Source: Nannocystis pusilla
Lineage (GTDB): Bacteria > Myxococcota_A > Polyangia > Nannocystales > Nannocystaceae
Length of the DNA: 64,000 bases
Direction: 5' to 3'
NCBI RefSeq assembly: GCF_020073745.1
Contig: NZ_JAIRAU010000056.1
Span: forward strand, 1-64,000
This document shows positions 9,880 to 23,711 of the stretch, piece after piece; positions within the stretch are counted from its first letter, which is position 1, and every line of letters starts with the position of its first letter. The translations under genes were made by a program, and so were the position numbers. Under the pieces are notes generated by a model. That model searched no databases and was not told the origin of the DNA. It saw only the letters and a program-made list of their open reading frames with translations.

Positions 9880-10119
9880 ATGGATCCGCTGCTCGCTGAA
9901 ATTCGTCTGTTCGCCGGTAACTTCGCGCCCCGCGGCTGGGCCAAGTGCGACGGGCAGCTGTTGCCCATCGCGCAGAACACGGCCCTGTTCTCGCTCCTCG
10001 GCACCACGTACGGCGGCGACGGGCGGACCACCTTCGCGCTGCCCAAAATGGAGTCGGTGCCGGTGGAGGGGCTGCGCTACATCATCGCCGTCGAGGGCGT
10101 GTACCCGTCGCGCGAATAG
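9880..10119 (+). CDS. Small phage-tail-collar (microcystin-dependent-protein-like) domain protein
   Basis: 79 residues. Start at ATG 9880 with AAGGAG 7 nt upstream; an earlier in-frame extension has no domain support. The sequence follows the tail-collar consensus: EIRLFAGNFAPRGWAKCDGQ, LLPIAQNTALFSLLGTTYGG, DGRTTFALP. Free-standing collar domains of about 80-180 residues are widespread in bacteria and are thought to derive from phage tail fibres; the cellular role is unclear. There are no other phage genes nearby. A possible -10 (TATCGT at 9852) lies 22 nt before the start. Confidence 0.85.
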   Translation: MDPLLAEIRLFAGNFAPRGWAKCDGQLLPIAQNTALFSLLGTTYGGDGRTTFALPKMESVPVEGLRYIIAVEGVYPSRE

Positions 10120-10139
10120 CTCGACTCGCGCAAGCGCAC

Positions 10140-10161
10140 GCCGGGCCCGCGTGGGCCCGGC
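10140..10161. terminator. Hairpin between convergent genes
   Basis: Perfect 9-bp stem GCCGGGCCC / GGGCCCGGC with loop GCGT and no U-tract. It lies midway between the tail-collar gene (plus) and mbnH (minus), so it could end transcription from both sides. Confidence 0.6.
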
Positions 10162-10176
10162 GCTCGCGTTCGCGGG

Positions 10177-11298
<1,122 letters not shown>

Positions 11299-11299
11299 C

Positions 11300-11800
11300 T
11301 CAGGCCTCCGGGAGCCGCACGCCGAAGCCGCCGGCGTGGCAGACGTTGCAGGCGCCCGAGCTGGTCGGGAACGGCATGTGGTTCTTGCGGGCACCGTCGC
11401 CACTGTACACCGTGGGGAACAGCGCGGTGTCGGGGAAGGCCAGCGGCTCGGTGGAGTAGAAGTTGCCGCGCGCGTCGACCTCGATGGCGAGCACGAGGTC
11501 GCCCGCGCCGTCGGGGGCGGTGCGCAGCTCGACGAGGCCGTCCGGTGCGGGCGCGCCGTCGGCGTCGTGGAGCGTGCCGGCGACGGTGAAGCGGCCGGGC
11601 CCGGGGCCGTTCTCCTGGTGACAGCGCATGCAGTTGTCGCCGACGGCGTGGCTGATGTCGTCGCCGCGGGCGCTGACGAGCTCGACGTCGAGCGCGGGGT
11701 CGCGGACGAACTCGTCGTCGCCGAGGAAGGGCTCGGGCTCGGGGTCGCCGCAGGCGAGCGGGGCGAGGGCGAGGGCGAAGGTGAGGAGCGAGCGGTGCAT
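11300..11800 (-). CDS. Lipoprotein with two c-type heme motifs, inserted between mbnP and mbnH
   Basis: 166 residues. Signal ends LAPLAC (lipobox Cys17). Two CxxCH motifs, CMRCH (57-61) and CNVCH (151-155), flank a beta-rich middle resembling a carboxypeptidase-regulatory/transthyretin-like sandwich (GRFTVAGTLHDADG ... LVELRTAPDG). It may pass electrons to or from MbnH or hold MbnP substrate at the membrane; this is inference from position. Spacing is 1 nt to mbnH and 11 nt from mbnP, so it is tightly co-transcribed. A heme protein is not part of the minimal two-gene metallo-mystery pair, so this is an accessory member. Confidence 0.82.
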   Translation of the reverse strand: MHRSLLTFALALAPLACGDPEPEPFLGDDEFVRDPALDVELVSARGDDISHAVGDNCMRCHQENGPGPGRFTVAGTLHDADGAPAPDGLVELRTAPDGAGDLVLAIEVDARGNFYSTEPLAFPDTALFPTVYSGDGARKNHMPFPTSSGACNVCHAGGFGVRLPEA

Positions 11801-11811
11801 CGGCGTGGACC

Positions 11812-12645
11812 TCACTCGGCGACGGAGAAGACGGTCTGGGCGGCGCCGGCCTCGTCGCTCTCGAAGCGCAGGCCGAGCGCGGCCATCATCGCCGGGCACT
11901 CGGGGTCGCCGGGGAAGGCCATGCAGCCGGGCAGCGTGTCGGTCATCCCGTCGGGCACCTTGTCGACGTCGACGCCGGCGAGGATCGCCGCGCCGTCGAT
12001 CTTGATGACGTTGGCGTCGGGGTCGAAGCCGTCGAGGCGGACCGTCGCGAGGTTGTCGTATTCGCAGGAGAAGCCCTCGGCGACGCTGCCGGCGCACGAG
12101 GTGGCGCCCAGGTGGTAGAAGAACTCGGGCTGGCTGGTCGGGCGGACGTCGAGGCGGATGTACTTGTAGCCGCCGGCCCAGCTCCACCACAGACCCTGGG
12201 CGTTGAGCGGGGCCGGGGCGGTGGCGCCGTCGAGGTGGTTCTGCGCGTCGGGGACGCCGACGATGAACTCGACGCCGGTGTAATCGTCGTGGTCGGGCGC
12301 GGTGCCGCGGATCTCGCTGTTCATCAGCGGGCTGCCGGTCATGCACGCGCCGCTGCCGTCCTCGAAGTCGAGCAGGACGAGGCCGTCGTGCTGCCAGGTC
12401 TCGTCGTCGACGATGTCGAGCGGCACTCGCTCGCCGCCGGCCCGCACGAGCGCGACGTCGTGGACGTAGACGCGGAAGTCGAGCGGGGTGACCGCGCCGC
12501 CCGAGGTGCCGATGCCGGCGAAGTCGCGGCCGCAGGCGAACGGCTCGTTGCCGAACCGCGCGTCGAAGCGCAGGGTGACGTCGCGGTCGCCGACGGCGCA
12601 GCCGGTGCCGGCGAGGAGGAGGAGAGACAGCGCGCGGAGGTTCAC
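11812..12645 (-). CDS. mbnP: MbnP-like copper-binding lipoprotein (metallo-mystery pair, four-Cys motif)
   Basis: 277 residues from GTG 12645. Lipobox LAGTGC (Cys16). After RDVTLRFDARFGNEPFAC come the Cys-containing FACGRDF, GACMTGS, TSCAGSV and FSCEYDN segments and the Trp-rich block QGLWWSWAGGYKYIRLD characteristic of the MbnP family. MbnP is a periplasmic copper protein whose Trp is converted to kynurenine by MbnH. A TATTCG -10 box 7 nt upstream implies a leaderless transcript. First gene of the mbnP - diheme lipoprotein - mbnH operon. Physiology in myxobacteria is not established; copper acquisition or buffering is likely. Confidence 0.88.
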   Translation of the reverse strand: MNLRALSLLLLAGTGCAVGDRDVTLRFDARFGNEPFACGRDFAGIGTSGGAVTPLDFRVYVHDVALVRAGGERVPLDIVDDETWQHDGLVLLDFEDGSGACMTGSPLMNSEIRGTAPDHDDYTGVEFIVGVPDAQNHLDGATAPAPLNAQGLWWSWAGGYKYIRLDVRPTSQPEFFYHLGATSCAGSVAEGFSCEYDNLATVRLDGFDPDANVIKIDGAAILAGVDVDKVPDGMTDTLPGCMAFPGDPECPAMMAALGLRFESDEAGAAQTVFSVAE

Positions 12646-12652
12646 CAGAGCT

Positions 12653-12658
12653 CGAATA
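12653..12658 (-). promoter_or_regulatory. -10 box TATTCG of mbnP operon
   Basis: Reads TATTCG on the minus strand, 7 nt before GTG 12645. It matches the short-leader pattern of other genes here. Confidence 0.45.
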
Positions 12659-12759
12659 GCGGAGGTCGCGCCAGGCGGCGATGCGACCCCCCGTCGCAGC
12701 GCGCAGGGCGTGCGACCCGGTGTCGCAGGACACTTTCGCCGAGGGGCGATGGGTAAAAC

Positions 12760-12787
12760 ATGTCTTTTTGGACATGTCGGTGTGGAA
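12760..12787. repeat. 14-bp periodic array, 2 units
   Basis: Units ATGTCTTTTTGGAC and ATGTCGGTGTGGAA in exact 14-bp register, about 115 bp upstream of mbnP. The position could allow a regulatory role. Confidence 0.7.
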
Positions 12788-13000
12788 CGTGCGCGGCGGC
12801 CGATCCGACGAGAGGAGCGATTTCGCGCGAATCGGAGCGGCCGGGACGAAGTCGATCCACAGCGGCGAGCGAAGCTCGAGGCGATCGACGCCTACCTGCA
12901 GAGCACGGACTCGCGGCGGGGAGCGCCATCGACGGCGAGCTGGCGTGGTCCCGCGGCTACGGCCTGCGCGACCCGCTGTTCGGGAGCCGCCACGGACCTC

Positions 13001-13047
13001 GTGGCCGTTCGGACATGTTCGAACAGCCATGTCCTATAAAAAATGTC

Positions 13048-13070
<23 letters not shown>
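13001..13070. repeat. 14-bp periodic array, 5 units, over the lhr stop codon
   Basis: ATG(T) cores at 13015, 13029, 13043 and 13057, preceded by GTGGCC at 13001: five units in perfect 14-bp phase. The lhr stop (13048-13050) lies inside the third ATG-core unit, so the array encodes the last residues of Lhr. Confidence 0.85.
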
Positions 13071-17445
<4,375 letters not shown>

Positions 17446-17451
17446 CGCGGC

Positions 17452-17457
17452 ACGATA
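17452..17457 (-). promoter_or_regulatory. -10 box TATCGT of lhr
   Basis: TATCGT on the minus strand, 6 nt before GTG 17445. It decides between the two possible GTG starts. Confidence 0.5.
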
Positions 17458-17586
17458 GCGCGAGGCTGATTGGATGTACAGTGCGGCCACAGGCGCTGCA
17501 GCGGCGAGCTCGCGACTCGGCGCCCGGCCGCCCTTGCGAGCGGCGCGAGCGCCGAGCGGTTCACGGCTGCGTGAGCGCCGAGAGGT

Positions 17587-19149
17587 TCAGGGCGCCTCGA
17601 GCGAGACGAGCAGCTCGTAGTTCGGCGAGGAGAAGCCGAACGTCGAGTAGCTGACCTTCACGTAGATGTCGCCCTCGGCCGCGATCGGGTCGCTGATGTG
17701 GTCCTCGTGGTAGTCGTCGTCGGACGACTCGCCGCCGAGCGAGGTGAGGCAGTCGCCCTCGAACACCTCGACGACGGTGTCGGTGTCGGGGTCGCCTCCC
17801 TGGGTGACGACGTGCACGACCTGGCCGACGTCGCCGGCGCCGGCCGTGAACTTGAACCAGTCGACGTCCTGGACGTCGGGCAGCGACGCGAGGGTGGTCG
17901 ACGGCAGCGTGATGTCGTTGGCCTGGGCACACTCGTTGTTCGGCTCGGTCTCCGGGGGCGGCGGGTCCTGGGAGGTGACGGTGATCGTGTAGTCGTAGTC
18001 GACGTAGCCGGTGTTGTCCCAGAACACCAGGTAGTACGGCTCGACCGCCTCGCTGTTGACGGTGATCTCGTTGGTGTACGCGATGAGATCGGCGAAGCTG
18101 CCGCTCGCGGGCAGGACGATCACGCCGGGGGCGGCGTCGGGATCGTCGCTGGTGATCGTGAAGGTGACCTTCTGGTTCTCGGCCGGCGGCGTGAACGTGT
18201 AGAGATGGGTCTCGAGCGGATCGACGACCGTGCCCATCGCCTCACCGACGTCCAGGACGACCGGATCGCGGGCGACGAGCTCGAGCGAGGCCGGCGCGAT
18301 CGACGAGATCTCGGCGCCCGCGGGGCCGCTCAACACGCCGAGGTCGTAGGTGCCGGCGGCCACCGGCACGTCGACGAACATCAGGTAGCTGAGGTTGTAG
18401 ATCTGCAGGGCCTCGAGCTGGCCGTAGATGCCGGGGTCGCTGCCGCCGAGGGCGATGTTCGGCCAGGCGAACGGCTCGAACAGGCCGTCGCCGGTCTGGG
18501 TGGTGTCGAACGGGGTCGACAGGTCGAGCTGGCTGGCGTCGCCGACGAGGATCGAGCCGGGCGCGAGCGTGCCGGTGATCGGCCCGAGCGCGAGCGGAGC
18601 CTCGACCTTGAACGCACCGGCGTACACCACGTCGCTGCCGCCCTCGCTCACGGTGACGTCGCGGGCGCCGATGGTGGCGCCGAGGTCGACGGTGATGTTG
18701 GCCTGGATGCCGGTGGGGCTGGCGACGGTGAGGCTGTTGACGGTGATGCCGTCGCCGAAGTCGACGGCGGCGGCGTCGGTCCACTGGGTGCCGAAGCCGC
18801 TGATGGTCACGTCGAGCGTGCGCTCGAGGAAGACCTTGCCGGGCGCGATGCTGCTGATGCTCGGGTCGCTGCCGGGGCCGGGCTCTCCGGGCGGTCCGGG
18901 CGGGCCTTCGGGGCCGGGCTCGCCGGGCTCGCCGGGCTCGCCGGGCTCACCGGGCTCTCCGGGCGGGCCGGGCACGCCGGTGGTCGGCAGCTCGTCGGTG
19001 TCGGAGTCGGTGCCGGCGGAGTCGGTGCCGTCGGAGTCGGTGCCGCTGTTCGCGGTCGAATCGCCGCATCCGATCGTCATCAGCGGCATCAACGTCATCG
19101 CCGTGACGAACCAACCCAGGTGTCTATCCCTATTTCGTGAAGTCATCAT
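17587..19149 (-). CDS. Lipoprotein with collagen-like stretch, IPT-like and PPC domains
   Basis: 520 residues from ATG 19149 (adjacent ATG 19146 possible); TACACT at 19160-19165 lies 10 nt upstream. A 73-residue upstream extension lacks coding character. Lipobox-like MTIGC. After a Thr/Ser/Asp linker come about 40 residues of Gly-X-Y (five consecutive GEP triplets), then a beta-sandwich IPT/TIG-like domain (ISSIAPGKVFLERTLDVTIS), a second beta-rich domain and a bacterial pre-peptidase C-terminal (PPC) domain with ETEPNNECAQAN and DVDWFKF. A surface stalk plus adhesive or binding head is likely. It is paralogous to the gene at 22314-23711 from the IPT-like domain onward, but only this copy has the collagen-like stalk. 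Confidence 0.85.
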   Translation of the reverse strand: MMTSRNRDRHLGWFVTAMTLMPLMTIGCGDSTANSGTDSDGTDSAGTDSDTDELPTTGVPGPPGEPGEPGEPGEPGEPGPEGPPGPPGEPGPGSDPSISSIAPGKVFLERTLDVTISGFGTQWTDAAAVDFGDGITVNSLTVASPTGIQANITVDLGATIGARDVTVSEGGSDVVYAGAFKVEAPLALGPITGTLAPGSILVGDASQLDLSTPFDTTQTGDGLFEPFAWPNIALGGSDPGIYGQLEALQIYNLSYLMFVDVPVAAGTYDLGVLSGPAGAEISSIAPASLELVARDPVVLDVGEAMGTVVDPLETHLYTFTPPAENQKVTFTITSDDPDAAPGVIVLPASGSFADLIAYTNEITVNSEAVEPYYLVFWDNTGYVDYDYTITVTSQDPPPPETEPNNECAQANDITLPSTTLASLPDVQDVDWFKFTAGAGDVGQVVHVVTQGGDPDTDTVVEVFEGDCLTSLGGESSDDDYHEDHISDPIAAEGDIYVKVSYSTFGFSSPNYELLVSLEAP

Positions 19150-19303
19150 GTGGCCGGCGAGTGTAACGAAAACTCCACGCGCGCGCGACGGATTCTGCGA
19201 GCGGTCCGATCGACCCCGGTCGCGCACGGCCTGCTGGGGCCAGTCACATTCGCCCGCGCGGCCGCGCCCGCGGACAGGTGTCGGCGCGCGCCAGCGCCCC
19301 GAT

Positions 19304-19331
19304 ATGTCTATCCAGACATGTACAAACAAAC
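19304..19331. repeat. 14-bp periodic array, 2 units
   Basis: ATGTCTATCCAGAC then ATGTACAAACAAAC, in register, about 155 bp upstream of the collagen-like lipoprotein gene. Confidence 0.7.
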
Positions 19332-19405
19332 AGGAAATCTCTCGGCCGGGCGTCCGGTCTCGCGCCATGGGCGCGGCCCGAGGAGGATCGCTGCGGCGGC
19401 CGTGA

Positions 19406-19447
19406 ATGAATGTTCAGACATGTCCTTACGGACACGCACCGTCCCAG
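19406..19447. repeat. 14-bp periodic array over a stop codon
   Basis: Units at 19406 and 19420 (ATGTCCTTACGGAC), then a degenerate third. The stop codon (TAA, 19426-19428 on minus) of the SRPBCC gene lies inside the second unit. Confidence 0.75.
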
Positions 19448-20265
19448 CCGGCGACCGAGCCCTCGGCGAATTCGGCGACCAACCGGCCGGCGAACGGGCC
19501 GGTGCACGGGGACCAGGTGCGACCGCCGTTGTGCGACTCCACCCAGGTCTCCGCGACGACGTGCGGCTCGCGGCCCTGGTGGGAGGCGCGGCGGATCCGG
19601 ACCCCGGTGGCGGCGCCGTCCTGGAACACGGCGACGGCGAAGGCGGCCTCGGGGGTGCCACCGTCGGTCCCCTCCGCGCCCGCGACGAGGTGCTCCTGGA
19701 CCACGAGGTCGCGCCCGTCGACGCGCGCGACCAACTCGAAGCCTCGCTCGCCGTGCGGGCGCAGGGCGAAGGTCGGCGGGTCGCGCGGGAGGGCCGCGGG
19801 CTCGCGGGTGAGCTGCTCGGCGCGGGTCTTGAGGGCGCAGGCGTGGCGGCTGAAGCCGTCCTCGATTTTGCCGAGCGGCAGGAAGCGGATCAGGCGGCCG
19901 GTGAAGCGTTCGCGGGTGAACCAGCGGGTCCGGCCGTCGGGCAGCGGCTCGACGCGCTGCACGCGGGTGGCGCGGACCAGGCCGAATGCGGGCAGCAGGC
20001 CGGTGAAGCGGTAGGCGAGGCAGCCCGCTCGGGCCTCGGCCGGGGCGACGAGCTCGGTGATCTGCTCGCCGGAGCTGGCGGTGGTGCCGTCATTCCAGCG
20101 CACGTGGAGGCGCATGCGGCCGTCGAGGGCGACGGGGCCCTGCTGCTCGATGCGGACGATGAACGGGTTCCATTCGTGGTAGCGCGAGAAGTCGAGCATG
20201 ACCGCCCATACGTGCTCGGGCGGGGCGTCGATGATGATGGTGACCTCGGCGGAGATGGCTGTCAT
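19426..20265 (-). CDS. SRPBCC/START-like protein with extra C-terminal domain
   Basis: 279 residues. Residues about 1-150 follow the SRPBCC (polyketide cyclase/dehydrase-like) pattern: VTIIIDAPPEHVWAVMLDFSRYHEWNPFI at the start, closing helix near LGKIEDGFSRHACALKTRAEQL. Residues about 155-279 form a second, unassigned domain with GERGFELVARVDGRDLVVQEH and a Trp/Gly-rich end. SRPBCC folds bind hydrophobic ligands; no ligand can be inferred. No signal peptide, so cytoplasmic. It starts 7 nt after the stop of the upstream lipoprotein, suggesting an operon. Confidence 0.8.
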   Translation of the reverse strand: MTAISAEVTIIIDAPPEHVWAVMLDFSRYHEWNPFIVRIEQQGPVALDGRMRLHVRWNDGTTASSGEQITELVAPAEARAGCLAYRFTGLLPAFGLVRATRVQRVEPLPDGRTRWFTRERFTGRLIRFLPLGKIEDGFSRHACALKTRAEQLTREPAALPRDPPTFALRPHGERGFELVARVDGRDLVVQEHLVAGAEGTDGGTPEAAFAVAVFQDGAATGVRIRRASHQGREPHVVAETWVESHNGGRTWSPCTGPFAGRLVAEFAEGSVAGWDGACP

Positions 20266-20272
20266 GGCGCGC

Positions 20273-21124
20273 TCACGGGACGACGTCGGCCCAGACCTGA
20301 AGGTTGGCGTAGGTGGTGCCGTACCACGGATAGAAGCGATCCTCGACCGGACCGGGCAGGCCGAGGCGGACCACCGGATCGCGGGTGGCGGCGACGTCGA
20401 TCGCGGGGAGCTCGGCGGCGACCGCCGGCCCGACCTGCTGGCCGCCGCTGTACACGGTGATCCGCGTGAGGTTCGGCCGGGCCTCGAGGATGATGTGCCA
20501 CACCTGTCCCGGAGACCAGGGACCGGGGGTGTCGGCGGTGTACGCGAAGTGGTTGCCGACCTCGAGCCGGCTGGTGCCGGCGGTGCACGCGTCGCGCGCG
20601 CGATCCATCGGGTGGTAGAAGGCGGTGGCGAACACCTTGCCGGCCGGCTGGGTGCCGAACACGGAGGCGATGCCGAGGAACTCGGGGCAGCCCTCGGGAT
20701 CCATCGCCGCGATCTCGTCGAGGTTGGCGAGCGTCTGCAGGTCGAACTCGATGCGCACGCAGTTGAAGCCCTGGCCGGGCTGGAGGAACGCGGCCTCGTA
20801 GACGCTGCCGTCGGTGGTGGCCCACAGCAGCGGGCCGGGGCGGTCGAGCACGAGGGCGTCGTTCGGGCACGGACCGGCGTCGACCGGGCCGTCGGTGGCT
20901 TGCTCGGTCGCGGCGGTGGTCGGCCACGGGACGCTGGTGGCCGTCGGCGCGTCGGTGGTGGTGACGGGGACGTCGCCGGTGCCGGTGGTGGTGGTCCCCT
21001 CGCTGGCCGCGGCCGCGGTGGCGTCGTCGGTCGTGGTCGCCGCGGTGCCGTCGCCGCCCGGCCGCAGGCCGCCGCCGCAGGCCAGCAGTGTACTCAAGGA
21101 CAGGTTGAAAAGAACATGGCGCAT
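20273..21124 (-). CDS. Lipoprotein with Thr-rich linker and concanavalin-like domain
   Basis: 283 residues from ATG 21124 (a 13-residue upstream extension from GTG 21163 would spoil the signal peptide). Signal ends STLLACGGG. Residues about 20-80 are a Thr/Ala/Ser-rich linker. The remaining 200 residues read as a beta-sandwich (WSPGQVWHIILEARPNLTRI ... NLQVWADVV), resembling LamG/concanavalin-like lectin folds. Four Cys in this part could form disulfides. Probably a carbohydrate- or surface-binding lipoprotein; identity not certain. Co-transcribed with the SRPBCC gene downstream. Confidence 0.78.
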   Translation of the reverse strand: MRHVLFNLSLSTLLACGGGLRPGGDGTAATTTDDATAAAASEGTTTTGTGDVPVTTTDAPTATSVPWPTTAATEQATDGPVDAGPCPNDALVLDRPGPLLWATTDGSVYEAAFLQPGQGFNCVRIEFDLQTLANLDEIAAMDPEGCPEFLGIASVFGTQPAGKVFATAFYHPMDRARDACTAGTSRLEVGNHFAYTADTPGPWSPGQVWHIILEARPNLTRITVYSGGQQVGPAVAAELPAIDVAATRDPVVRLGLPGPVEDRFYPWYGTTYANLQVWADVVP

Positions 21125-21260
21125 GGGACAGGATGCCGCCGCGCCGGGGCCGACGGGCCGCACCAGTGTATGCGGCCCGCGGCGGGCGCGGCGGCTCCTG
21201 CTGCGTGAGGATGGAGGGGATCGCGGACGGCGTCGCCGCGGCGCGGGCGACCCCGAGCAC

Positions 21261-21815
21261 CTAGAAGCGGATCAGCACCCCGCCGGGCGAGACGCCGAGG
21301 CGAGCCATGCCGCTGTAGCGGTTGTGGCGGGCCAGGCGGGACGAGTAGATGATCGCGGGGATGATCGAGGCGACCGTGAGGGCGCCGAAGATCGGGGCCG
21401 CGATGGCGGCGGTCCGCCGCTCCTGGCTGCAATCCATGACGCGGGTGCGGTCGGCCTCGTCGCAGGCGCGCAGCATCGCCAGCGGGACGGCGGTGCCGGC
21501 GATGCCGATGCCGGTGAGCACCCACGAGACGGCGGTCTGGGCCTTCAGCTTCCGCCGCTCGCGCTCCCACTCGTCGGCGGCGATCCGCGGCGGACGGATG
21601 TTCTGCGGCGGCGGGGTGGCGAGCGGCGGGCTGGCCGACGAGGGCGTGGTCGGCTCGCTGTAGATCGGCTCGGTGACCGGGTCGACCGCGCGCGCGGCCA
21701 GCAAGGCGGGCGCGAGACCGCCCGAGTAGCCCGGACGCGCCGGCGCCGGCTCCCGGGCGACCGCGACCGTCGAGGTGGTGAAGATGAGCACAGTCAGGAC
21801 TGTACGGACCAACAT
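21261..21815 (-). CDS. Exported membrane protein with two C-terminal TM segments
   Basis: 184 residues from ATG 21815, AAGGAG 9 nt upstream; the longer frame to 21905 lacks support. Signal-like N-terminus (VLTVLIFTTSTVAVAREP), a Pro-rich linker, then TM segments about 105-125 and 145-165 separated by a loop with two Cys (LRACDEADRTRVMDC). No family recognised. It shares a conserved upstream leader of about 250 bp with the gene at 22314-23711, so the two are probably regulated alike. Confidence 0.72.
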   Translation of the reverse strand: MLVRTVLTVLIFTTSTVAVAREPAPARPGYSGGLAPALLAARAVDPVTEPIYSEPTTPSSASPPLATPPPQNIRPPRIAADEWERERRKLKAQTAVSWVLTGIGIAGTAVPLAMLRACDEADRTRVMDCSQERRTAAIAAPIFGALTVASIIPAIIYSSRLARHNRYSGMARLGVSPGGVLIRF

Positions 21816-22069
21816 GGTTTCAGTCTCCTTGCCGTGACGGCGAGAGAATCGATCGCAATGGGCTGACCATGCCGTCGCAATCGAGGTCGAGCCCGGCAGG
21901 CGCACGCCGCAGCGCCGAGGTGCGGCGGCCGAGGCCGTCGCCGCCCGATCGAGCGGACACGTGTGTCTCCTGCGAGCATGGGTGAGGGTCGATTCGCTGT
22001 ATGTGCCGATTCACCGCGGGGCACAAACTGACATGTATGCGCGCGGGCCGGAGATCGCGTGGCGACAAT
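21816..22069 (-). promoter_or_regulatory. Conserved leader, copy 1
   Basis: Untranslated region upstream of the membrane-protein gene. It shares ordered blocks with 23712-23960: GACGGCGAG near the start codon, GAGCCCGnCAG, ATCGAGCGGnCAC and a distal TGACATGTA. The order and spacing are similar, so a duplicated promoter/leader is likely. Confidence 0.55.
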
Positions 22070-22313
22070 GAAGAATGCGAGCGAATGGCGGTTCACCGCG
22101 GGGGCCCGGCGTCCGCCCGCCGGGCCGCGGCGGATGGCGGCGCCCGGCGCGGCCGCTGCGTCGACCGCCGCTCCCTCGCCCGGCCGCGCGGCGAGGGGAG
22201 CGGACCGTGAATGATAGGACCACGCCCGGGGCCTCGCGTGAGGCTCCGGGCGGGGATGACGGCGGTGCGAGCGATGCAGGGGAGCGGCCGACCGGCGCGG
22301 CGCTCGCCTACGA
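22070..22313. other. Intergenic, nothing recognised
   Basis: Between the copy-1 leader and the stop of the next minus-strand gene. Very GC-rich, no coding bias, no clear hairpin. Confidence 0.5.
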
Positions 22314-23711
22314 TCACTCGATGGCGACCATGAGCTCGTAGTTCGGGGTGGTGAAGGCGGCGCTCGAGTGCGTGACCTTCACGTACACGTCCCCGGCGGC
22401 GACGATCGGGGTGCTGTAGAAATCTTCGTGGTAGGCGAAGTCGGGCGACGGGCCGCCGAGCGAGGTGGTGCAGTCGGACGCGAACACGTCGACCAGAGTG
22501 TCGGTCGTCGGGTCGCCGGGCAGGGTGCGCACGTGCACGAGCTTGCCGACGTCCTCGGCGGTGGCGGGGAGCACGTACCAGTCGACGTCGCCGGCGTCGC
22601 GCAGCGAGGCGGCGGTGGTCGACGAGGCGGCGATCCGCATGGCGTGCGCACAGTCGTCGTTGGGCTCGGTCTCGGGCGGCGGGGGGCCGGAGGTGGTGAC
22701 GTTGATGTTGATGCCCTGCTCACCCGCGCCCCAGGCGTCCCAGTAGATCACGTAGAGCGGCGAGGCGGCGGTGGTGTTGACGATGACCGTGGAGTCGACG
22801 CCGATGAGCTCGGCGAAGCTGCCGCTGGAGGGCAGGACGGCGATGATGGGCGCGGCGGCGGCGTTGTCGGTGCTCGCGACGAAGGTGGTCCGCGTCGGCT
22901 CGTCCGGCGGGGTGAACGAGTACAGCCGGGTGCCGAACGGGTCGACGATCGTGCCGGCGTTGTCGCCCTCCACCAGCGGGATGGGGGCGCGGGTGACGAT
23001 GGGGAGCCCGCCCGGCAGCGACGACGTCACCTGCGAACCCTCGGGGCCGCTGACCACGGTGAGGTCGTAGCCGCCGGTGGTCACGGGCACGTCGACGAGC
23101 AGGGTGAAGTCGAGGTTGTACAGGTTCGCCGCCACGTAGTCGGTGCCGATCCCCGGGTTGTTGGTGGTGAGCACGTTGTTGAGCGGGTCGAACGGGGTCG
23201 TGAGGTCGCGCTGCCCGAGGGTGCCCATGACGATCGACCCGGAGGCCAGGGTGCCGCGCAGGCTGGTCCTCGCCAGCGGCGACTCGACCTTGAAGGCGCC
23301 GGTGTAGACCGCCTCGGTCTCGCCGTCGCGGACGACGACGTCGCGGACGCCGAGCCCGGCGCGGCGCTCGATCGTGAGGTTGGCGACGATGCTGGTGGGG
23401 CTGGCGAGGTGGACGCTGTTGACGGTGATGCCGTCGCCGAAGTCGACCTCGACGGCGTCGGTCCAGCGGGTGTCGTCGCCGCTGATGGCGACGTCGATCG
23501 TGCGCTCGAGGAAGACCCGGTTGGGGTTGATGCCGCTGACGCTCGGCTCGTCCAGCTCGCGCTCGGCGGGGGTCGCGAGCTCGTCGACGTCGCGGGGGGC
23601 GCCGACTCTCGCGTGCGGCGGCAGGAGGCTGGTGAATGGGCCGCGCGGAGGGGTCCCCGCGTCCGTCGCCGCGTCGGCGACCAGCAGGGTCAGGAGGGTG
23701 AATTCCAGCAT
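22314..23711 (-). CDS. Secreted protein with IPT-like and PPC domains (paralogue of 17587-19149)
   Basis: 465 residues, ATG 23711 with AGGAG 9 nt upstream. N-terminal signal peptide (MLEFTLLTLLVADAATDA) without a lipobox. From residue about 55 it parallels the 17587-19149 protein: NPNRVFLERTIDVAIS, DFGDGITVNSV, VYTGAFKVESPL, YSFTPPDE, then a PPC-like end (ETEPNDDCAHAM, DVDWYVL). The collagen-like stalk is absent. Secreted or surface-associated; PPC domains usually accompany secreted enzymes but no catalytic domain is present. Leader similarity to copy 1 is noted separately. Confidence 0.82.
   Translation of the reverse strand: MLEFTLLTLLVADAATDAGTPPRGPFTSLLPPHARVGAPRDVDELATPAERELDEPSVSGINPNRVFLERTIDVAISGDDTRWTDAVEVDFGDGITVNSVHLASPTSIVANLTIERRAGLGVRDVVVRDGETEAVYTGAFKVESPLARTSLRGTLASGSIVMGTLGQRDLTTPFDPLNNVLTTNNPGIGTDYVAANLYNLDFTLLVDVPVTTGGYDLTVVSGPEGSQVTSSLPGGLPIVTRAPIPLVEGDNAGTIVDPFGTRLYSFTPPDEPTRTTFVASTDNAAAAPIIAVLPSSGSFAELIGVDSTVIVNTTAASPLYVIYWDAWGAGEQGININVTTSGPPPPETEPNDDCAHAMRIAASSTTAASLRDAGDVDWYVLPATAEDVGKLVHVRTLPGDPTTDTLVDVFASDCTTSLGGPSPDFAYHEDFYSTPIVAAGDVYVKVTHSSAAFTTPNYELMVAIE

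Larger units (their letters stand above)
12646..13047. other. Intergenic region between lhr and the mbnP operon
   Basis: About 400 bp. It holds the mbnP promoter (TATTCG at 12653-12658), a two-unit 14-bp array at 12760-12787 and most of a second array at 13001-13070 that runs over the lhr stop. Nothing else recognisable; the small open frames lack coding bias. Confidence 0.6.

Noticed and set aside
9880..10119. Prophage remnant
   Set aside because: A lone tail-collar domain with good SD and no other phage genes.
17520..17590. Direct repeat GAGCGCCGAGnGGTTCA downstream of lhr
   Set aside because: Two short copies about 45 bp apart with no clear role; likely chance in GC-rich sequence.
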